Notes under the pieces: generated by a model
Database searches by the model: none
Told to the model about the DNA's origin: nothing
The model's input: the letters and a program-made list of their open reading frames with translations, nothing else
Shown: one piece after another, positions 6,006 to 9,285 of the stretch
Numbering within the stretch: the first letter of the stretch is position 1
Layout: each line of letters begins with the position of its first letter
DNA from: Frankiaceae bacterium
GTDB taxonomy: Bacteria; Actinomycetota; Actinomycetes; Mycobacteriales; SCTD01
Reading direction: 5' to 3'
NCBI GenBank assembly: GCA_947479995.1
Contig: CANKBT010000106.1
Span: 1-9,285, forward strand
Length of the DNA: 9,285 bases
Translations under genes and position numbers: made by a program

Positions 6006-6091
6006 GGAACGCGGACCCTCCACCTCACCGCGCCCGGCCCCGCGCAGCCCCCTGCGCCCCGTGCGCAGCGCGGGTGGAGGGTGCGCGTTCC
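6006..6091. repeat. 19-nt inverted repeat (18/19 paired) with 48-nt centre
   Basis: Left arm GGAACGCGGACCCTCCACC (6006-6024) pairs with right arm GGTGGAGGGTGCGCGTTCC (6073-6091); the only mismatch is G6014 opposite G6083. The centre contains GCGCAG (6042-6047), CTGCGC (6052-6057) and GCGCAG again (6063-6068), so CTGCGC can pair with either side but not both. The arms are far longer than chance hairpins nearby and, unlike their surroundings, carry A and T. It may be a BIME/REP-like dispersed element, a large terminator, or a regulatory RNA. Confidence 0.8.
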
Positions 6092-6092
6092 G

Positions 6093-6114
6093 CGGGGCCC
6101 CGGCGGAGGCCCCG
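6093..6114 (-). terminator. GC hairpin after birA, possible terminator
   Basis: CGGGGCC (6093-6099) pairs with GGCCCCG (6108-6114) around an 8-nt loop, starting 12 nt past the birA stop codon. There is no U-tract, as is common for proposed actinobacterial terminators. The 19-nt inverted repeat follows immediately, so the two may act as a tandem pair that separates birA from the cyclase. Confidence 0.4.
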
Positions 6115-6125
6115 GGCACCCGGTC

Positions 6126-6881
6126 CTAGGCCGTCCCGGCCCGCACGTGCGTGACGTCGCCGACGCCGTACGCCGTGCCGCCGACGACCAGCCGCCCGTC
6201 GTCGTCGACCGCCTCGGCCACGCCCTCGACCACGGCGCCGCCCGGCAGCTCGACGCGCACCGGCGCGCCGATCGTGGCGCAGAGCGCGCGGTAGCCGTCG
6301 GGCGAGGCCTCCCGCAGCACGTCGGCGAGGCAGCGCAGCACCGCGCGCAGCAGGGTGTCGCGGTCGGTGGTCGTCGCGTCCTCGAGCACGAGCGACGTGG
6401 CGTCCGGGCGCGGCAGCTCCTCGCGCCGGGTGGTGACGTTGAGCCCGAGGCCCAGCACGACCCGGCCGTCGACGAGCTCGGCCAGCAGCCCGCACGCCTT
6501 GCGCCCGCCGATGAGCACGTCGTTCGGCCACTTGAGCACCGCGTCGACGCCGGCCTGCTCGCGCAGGGCCCGGGCGACCGCGACGCCGCCCCACAGCGGC
6601 ACCCACGGCCCGGCGGCGTCGAGCAGCACGCTCACCGTCAGCCCGGCGCGCGGCGGCGACACCCACGCCCGGTCGAGCCGCCCCCGGCCGGCCGTCTGCT
6701 GCTCGGCCACGACGACCAGTCCGGCCGCCTCGCCGGCGCGGGCGCGCTCGGCGACGACCGCGTTGGTCGAGCCGACGCGGTCGTGCACCTCCACCCGCCA
6801 GCCGTCCGGCTCGAGGGCGCGGGCCAGCGCGCGGGGTCGCAGCGGCGGCCGGTCGAGGTCCTCGTACACGCCCCCAATCAT
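6126..6881 (-). CDS. birA: Biotin-[acyl-CoA carboxylase] ligase (BirA, no DNA-binding domain)
   Basis: A 251-residue biotin protein ligase that makes biotinyl-5'-AMP and attaches biotin to the carrier domain of acyl-CoA carboxylases. Motifs are VGSTN (36-40), QQTAGRGRLDRAW (61-73, the biotinyl-AMP loop), LKWPNDVLIGGRKACGLLAEL (starting at 116; K128 is the catalytic Lys) and LGLGLNV. A small C-terminal beta domain follows. There is no N-terminal helix-turn-helix, so it is not a repressor like the E. coli enzyme. The ATG at 6881 is 31 bp from the divergent pccB gene; a G-run lies upstream but no good Shine-Dalgarno sequence, so the start is moderately sure. Its target is presumably the carboxylase subunit beginning at 9234. 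The pairing birA/accD is conserved in actinomycetes. Confidence 0.97.
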   Translation of the reverse strand: MIGGVYEDLDRPPLRPRALARALEPDGWRVEVHDRVGSTNAVVAERARAGEAAGLVVVAEQQTAGRGRLDRAWVSPPRAGLTVSVLLDAAGPWVPLWGGVAVARALREQAGVDAVLKWPNDVLIGGRKACGLLAELVDGRVVLGLGLNVTTRREELPRPDATSLVLEDATTTDRDTLLRAVLRCLADVLREASPDGYRALCATIGAPVRVELPGGAVVEGVAEAVDDDGRLVVGGTAYGVGDVTHVRAGTA

Positions 6882-6900
6882 GACGTCCGGAGCCCCCCGA

Positions 6901-6906
6901 TAGCCT
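6901..6906 (+). promoter_or_regulatory. Probable -10 element (TAGCCT) for the carboxylase operon
   Basis: TAGCCT fits TANNNT and ends 6 nt before the GTG at 6913. ATGACG (6880-6885), 15 nt upstream, is a partial match to a TTGACA -35 box and overlaps the birA start codon. No Shine-Dalgarno sequence lies in between, again indicating a leaderless mRNA, here for the whole carboxylase operon. Confidence 0.6.
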
Positions 6907-6912
6907 CGGCTC

Positions 6913-8505
6913 GTGACCGCTGAGCCGCTGCCGCAGAACGACGCCGACGTCCACACGACGGCGGGCAAGCTCGCCGAGCTGCGCCGCCGCGTCGACGAGT
7001 CGCTCCACGCCGGGTCCGAGGCCGCGCTGGCCAAGCGCAAGGACGCCGGCAAGAAGACCGCGCGCGAGCGCATCGAGCTGCTGCTCGACGAGGGCTCCTT
7101 CGTCGAGACCGACGGCCTGACGCGCCACCGCGCCCGCGACTTCGGGCTGGAGAGGAACCGGCCGACCGGCGACGGCGTCGTCACCGGCTACGGCACCATC
7201 GACGGCCGCCCGGTCTGCGTCTTCAGCCAGGACGCCACCGTCTTCGGCGGCGCGCTCGGCGAGGTCTACGGCGAGAAGATCCGCAAGGTCATGGACCTCG
7301 CGCTGCGCACCGGCTCGCCCATCGTCGGCATCAACGAGGGGTCGGGCGCCCGGATCCAGGAGGGGATCATGGGCCTGGCGCTGTACGGCGACATCTTCTA
7401 CCGCAACGTCATGGCCTCCGGCGTGATCCCGCAGATCAGCCTGATCATGGGCAACTGCGCCGGCGGGCACGTCTACAGCCCGGCGCTCACCGACTTCAAC
7501 CTCATGGTCGACGGCTCCAGCGCCATGATGATCACCGGGCCGGACGTCATCCGCACCGTCACCGGCGAGGACATCTCGATCGAGGACCTCGGCGGCGCCC
7601 GCGCGCACAACAGCAAGAGCGGCGTCGCGCACTTCATGAGCCCCGACGAGGACGAGTGCCTCGAGCTGGCCAAGGAGCTGCTCAGCTACCTGCCGAGCAA
7701 CAACCTCTCCGAGCCGCCGGTCTTCGACGCCGGCGACGCGCTCGCCGAGGAGCCGCTCGTCGAGCTCGACATGATCATCCCGGACAGCAACAACGCGCCG
7801 TACGACATGAAGGCGATCATCACGGCGGTCGTCGACGACGGCGAGTTCCTCGAGGTGCAGGAGCTGTGGGCGCCGAGCATCGTCGCCGGCTTCGGCCGCG
7901 TCGAGGGCCGCAGCGTCGGCGTCGTCGCCAACAACCCGATGCAGTTCGCCGGCACGCTCGACATCGACGCCTCGGAGAAGGCCGCGCGCTTCGTGCGCAC
8001 CTGCGACGCCTTCGGCATCCCGGTGCTGACCTTCTGCGACGTCCCCGGCTACCTCCCGGGCGTCGGCCAGGAGCACGCCGGCATCATCCGCCACGGCGCC
8101 AAGCTGCTGTACGCCTACAGCGAGGCCACCGTCCCGCTCGTCACGGTCATCACCCGCAAGGCGTACGGCGGCTCGTACGTCGCGATGGGCAGCAAGCACC
8201 TGGGCGCGGACGTCAACCTCGCGTGGCCGACCGCGCAGGTCGCGGTGGTCGGCGCGCTCGGCGCGGTCAACATCGTGCGCCGCAAGGAGATCGCCGCCGC
8301 GGAGGACCCCGAGGCGGCACGCGCGCAGTACATGCAGGAGTACGAGGACACGTTCGCGACGCCGTACATCGCGGCCGACCGCGGCTTCGTCGACGCGGTC
8401 ATCGAGCCGAACCAGACCCGCCAGGAGGTCGCGAAGGCGCTCCGCCTGCTGCGCACCAAGCGCGAGACGCTGCCGCCCAAGAAGCACGGGAACATCCCGC
8501 TGTGA
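6913..8505 (+). CDS. pccB: Acyl-CoA (propionyl-CoA) carboxylase beta subunit, PccB/AccD5 type
   Basis: A 530-residue carboxyltransferase that moves CO2 from carboxybiotin to acyl-CoA, chiefly propionyl-CoA to methylmalonyl-CoA in this family. It has two crotonase-like halves. The first includes KKTARERIELLLDEGSF (near 47-63), QDATVFGGALGEVYGEKI, the oxyanion-hole segment NEGSGARIQEG (141-151) and MGNCAGGHVYSPALTDF (179-195). The second includes CDVPGYLPG (375-383), RKAYGGSYVAMGSK and NLAWPTAQVAVVGALGAVNI. The length equals that of Streptomyces PccB as I recall it. At the position reported to set acyl-chain preference (Asp422 in PccB, Ile420 in AccB), my alignment puts Val423. The GTG start at 6913 follows a leaderless-type promoter. 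It heads the operon with the acidic protein, accE and the biotin carboxylase subunit, and is divergent from birA. Confidence 0.97.
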   Translation: MTAEPLPQNDADVHTTAGKLAELRRRVDESLHAGSEAALAKRKDAGKKTARERIELLLDEGSFVETDGLTRHRARDFGLERNRPTGDGVVTGYGTIDGRPVCVFSQDATVFGGALGEVYGEKIRKVMDLALRTGSPIVGINEGSGARIQEGIMGLALYGDIFYRNVMASGVIPQISLIMGNCAGGHVYSPALTDFNLMVDGSSAMMITGPDVIRTVTGEDISIEDLGGARAHNSKSGVAHFMSPDEDECLELAKELLSYLPSNNLSEPPVFDAGDALAEEPLVELDMIIPDSNNAPYDMKAIITAVVDDGEFLEVQELWAPSIVAGFGRVEGRSVGVVANNPMQFAGTLDIDASEKAARFVRTCDAFGIPVLTFCDVPGYLPGVGQEHAGIIRHGAKLLYAYSEATVPLVTVITRKAYGGSYVAMGSKHLGADVNLAWPTAQVAVVGALGAVNIVRRKEIAAAEDPEAARAQYMQEYEDTFATPYIAADRGFVDAVIEPNQTRQEVAKALRLLRTKRETLPPKKHGNIPL

Positions 8506-8539
8506 GCGCGGCGAGCGGGGTGCGCCGGTGAGCGCGGCG
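8502..8539 (+). repeat. Duplicated start motif GTGAGCGCGGCG at the pccB/acidic-protein junction
   Basis: GTGAGCGCGGCG occurs at 8502-8513 and again at 8528-8539 (26-bp period). The first GTG overlaps the pccB stop codon as GTGA and opens a 9-codon frame (VSAASGVRR) ending at TGA 8529-8531, which overlaps the second GTG, the start of the next gene. Ribosomes ending pccB could reinitiate at the first and again at the second. A small tandem duplication of the original coupled start would explain it. Confidence 0.7.
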
Positions 8540-9010
8540 GACGACGCGCTGACGACGGCCGTGCTGGCGCTGCACACGGCGCTCGACGGCTGGGCCGACG
8601 CCGTGCGCGCGGCCGCCGCCGAGCACCCCGGCGACCCCGACGCGGCGGTCGGCTCGGCGGGCCTCGGCGAGGCCGAGCAGGCCTGGGACGACGCCTTCGA
8701 CGACTTCCACGGCGCCGCCGGGCGCGTGCTCGGCGTGGGCGGCGACGGCGACCTGGACGACCTGGACGACCTGGACGACGACGCGCTGGAGGACGCCGAC
8801 CCCGACGAGGCGGTCGGCGTCGAGCTCTACGCCACCGTCACCGGCCCGGGCGAGGGCGAGCCGCTGCTGCTCGTCGACGCGGCGTCCGAGCAGGTCGTCG
8901 CGGCGCTCGAGGCGGCCGGCTTCACCGTCCCCGAGTGGGGCGTGCGCCTCGTGCCCGTCGAGCGCCTGTCCGACGAGGACGACCTCGCGGAGGAGGACGG
9001 CGATGACTGA
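8528..9010 (+). CDS. Unrecognised very acidic protein between carboxylase beta and epsilon genes
   Basis: A 160-residue protein that I do not recognise. Residues 1-70 look helical and amphipathic (DALTTAVLALHTALDGWADAV near the start, then EAEQAWDDAFDDFHGAAG). A 75-95 linker is almost all Asp, Glu and Leu and comes from a DNA repeat. Residues about 96-147 look like a small alpha/beta domain (VGVELYATVTG, LLLVDAASEQVVAALEAAGF, GVRLVPVERL). The tail is DEDDLAEEDGDD. It is soluble, with no signal peptide, no membrane segment and no cysteine. The GTG at 8528 is the plausible start; no strong Shine-Dalgarno sequence is present and reinitiation after pccB is likely. It overlaps accE by 8 bp and its last Glu codons contain the accE ribosome site. 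Codon use matches its neighbours. Position suggests a carboxylase accessory role; function is unproven. Confidence 0.85.
   Translation: MSAADDALTTAVLALHTALDGWADAVRAAAAEHPGDPDAAVGSAGLGEAEQAWDDAFDDFHGAAGRVLGVGGDGDLDDLDDLDDDALEDADPDEAVGVELYATVTGPGEGEPLLLVDAASEQVVAALEAAGFTVPEWGVRLVPVERLSDEDDLAEEDGDD
8750..8776 (+). repeat. Three perfect 9-bp tandem repeats GACCTGGAC (Asp-Leu-Asp)
   Basis: Three identical copies in frame encode residues 75-83 (DLD x3) of the acidic protein, followed by more Asp codons. Because the unit is a multiple of three, copy number can change without breaking the frame. It is a possible strain-variable tract. Confidence 0.9.
8991..8996 (+). promoter_or_regulatory. Shine-Dalgarno AGGAGG for accE inside the acidic gene
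   Basis: AGGAGG with a 6-nt spacer to the ATG at 9003, the strongest ribosome site in the window. It lies within the Glu-Glu-Asp codons of the upstream protein's acidic tail, so one sequence serves both purposes. Confidence 0.8.
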
Positions 9011-9224
9011 GTCCGACGCGGCGCCCGCGCGCCCGCTGCTGCGCGTCGTGCGCGGCACGCCGACGCCCGAGGAGCTCGCCGCGCTGGTCGCGGTGATCAC
9101 GGCGCGCGGCGGCGCCCCCGCGGCCGCCGCCCCCGCACCGCCCGCCCTCTGGGGCCGCCCGCAGCTGCGCGGCGGTCTCGCCCCCGGACCCGGCGCCTGG
9201 CGCGCCTCGGCACTGCCCCACTAG
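9003..9224 (+). CDS. accE: Acyl-CoA carboxylase epsilon subunit
   Basis: A 73-residue protein of the actinobacterial AccE/PccE family, which stabilises the complex of the biotin-carrying alpha subunit and the carboxyltransferase beta subunit and raises activity. The diagnostic core LLRVVRGTPTPEELAALVAV (residues 12-31) is present, followed by an Ala/Pro linker and the family's C-terminal pattern WGRPQ...PGAWRASALPH. A short acidic N-terminus precedes the core. The ATG at 9003 has AGGAGG 6 nt upstream and overlaps the preceding gene by 8 bp. Its stop codon overlaps the ribosome site of the next gene. In mycobacteria Maf and a sulfurtransferase separate accE5 from accA3 (from memory); here accE directly adjoins the alpha-subunit gene. 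Confidence 0.95.
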   Translation: MTESDAAPARPLLRVVRGTPTPEELAALVAVITARGGAPAAAAPAPPALWGRPQLRGGLAPGPGAWRASALPH

Positions 9225-9227
9225 GAG
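9223..9227 (+). promoter_or_regulatory. Shine-Dalgarno AGGAG for the biotin carboxylase gene
   Basis: AGGAG overlaps the accE stop codon (TAG, 9222-9224) and lies 6 nt before the TTG at 9234. It decides the unusual TTG start. Confidence 0.75.
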
Positions 9228-9233
9228 ATCGCG

Positions 9234-9285
9234 TTGCGCAAGGTCCTCATCGCCAACCGCGGCGAGATCGCCGTCCGCGTGGCCC
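9234..9285 (+). CDS. Acyl-CoA carboxylase alpha subunit (biotin carboxylase), first 17 codons
   Basis: Only the N-terminus is in the window: TTG start, then RKVLIANRGEIAVRVA. KVLIANRGEIA is the invariant beginning of biotin carboxylase domains, the ATP-grasp part that carboxylates biotin using bicarbonate. In actinomycetes this subunit is normally fused to a biotin carrier domain (AccA type, about 590-670 residues), which would be the substrate of the BirA encoded at 6126-6881; that part is not visible here. TTG is chosen because AGGAG sits 6 nt upstream, the homology begins at the next codon, and no ATG or GTG lies in frame between the accE stop and the motif. Confidence 0.93.
   Translation, partial: MRKVLIANRGEIAVRVA

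Larger units (their letters stand above)
5835..6125. other. 291-bp birA-cyclase intergenic region rich in inverted repeats
   Basis: The longest gap in the window. No frame in it looks like a protein: candidates are Arg/Pro/Ala-rich with no start signals. From birA towards the cyclase it holds a GC hairpin (6093-6114), a 19-nt inverted repeat (6006-6024 with 6073-6091), a 10-bp direct repeat CCGCGCGCCG (5973-5982 and 5984-5993), two competing inverted repeats (5913-5956 and 5952-5970), and the cyclase -10 box. It could encode a structured 5' or 3' RNA, a terminator cluster or a dispersed repeat. Random GC-rich sequence forms short hairpins easily, so only the longest repeats carry weight. Confidence 0.7.

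Noticed and set aside
5844..6154. Short open frames on both strands in the birA-cyclase gap
   Set aside because: Arg/Pro/Gly-rich, no start signals, and they cross the inverted repeats.
8502..8531. Nine-codon frame VSAASGVRR as a gene
   Set aside because: Too short and derived from the duplicated start motif; kept only as a possible translational relay.
6025..8577. 850-residue minus-strand frame opposite pccB and overlapping birA
   Set aside because: Composition is biased and lacks any family signature; pccB and birA on these bases are unmistakable.
1..9285. Mobile elements, CRISPR arrays, tRNA/rRNA, attachment sites
   Set aside because: No transposase, integrase, spaced repeats or RNA-gene sequence was found; gene order and codon use are uniformly native.

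Overview
The window is chromosomal DNA from a very GC-rich actinomycete (Actinomycetota; genus not determinable by eye). The evidence is near-exclusive G/C at third codon positions, many GTG/TTG starts, an acyl-CoA carboxylase epsilon subunit (AccE, an actinobacterial hallmark), an Rv1264-type class III adenylate cyclase, and a gene order recalled from other actinomycetes. In Mycobacterium tuberculosis, from memory, Rv3273-Rv3285 reads carbonic anhydrase, fadE25, purE, purK, GtrA, one unrelated gene, birA, accD5, accE5 ... accA3. In Streptomyces coelicolor cya, birA, pccB and pccE are adjacent. No mobile element, CRISPR array, tRNA or rRNA is visible.

Layout. Bases 1-3903 are a leftward block, in transcription order: PtpB-like tyrosine phosphatase, purK, purE, (a candidate 31-residue ORF), beta-carbonic anhydrase, and a FadE25-like acyl-CoA dehydrogenase cut by the left edge. 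The phosphatase/purK and purK/purE junctions overlap. A 34-bp divergent gap separates this block from a rightward GtrA membrane protein (3938-4396). GtrA converges on a second leftward block, birA -> adenylate cyclase -> glutathione peroxidase (6881-4393). Its 291-bp birA/cyclase gap is full of inverted repeats. A 31-bp divergent gap then leads into a rightward carboxylase operon: beta subunit (pccB/accD5 type), an unrecognised very acidic protein, accE, and the first 17 codons of the biotin-carboxylase subunit.

How the genes may work together. Several products handle CO2, bicarbonate or carboxyl groups: carbonic anhydrase interconverts CO2 and bicarbonate, PurK and the biotin carboxylase consume bicarbonate, PurE moves a carboxyl group, BirA biotinylates the carboxylase, and the acyl-CoA dehydrogenase acts on acyl-CoAs. 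Class III cyclases of related types respond to pH or bicarbonate. Calling this a bicarbonate-centred locus is inference.

The most notable non-coding signals are four start codons each preceded by a TANNNT hexamer exactly 6 nt upstream (leaderless-type promoters), and a 19-nt inverted repeat (18/19 paired) between birA and the cyclase whose loop holds alternative hairpins. The main unknown is the acidic protein encoded between the carboxylase beta and epsilon subunits. Nothing here is clearly a wholly new defence or mobile system.
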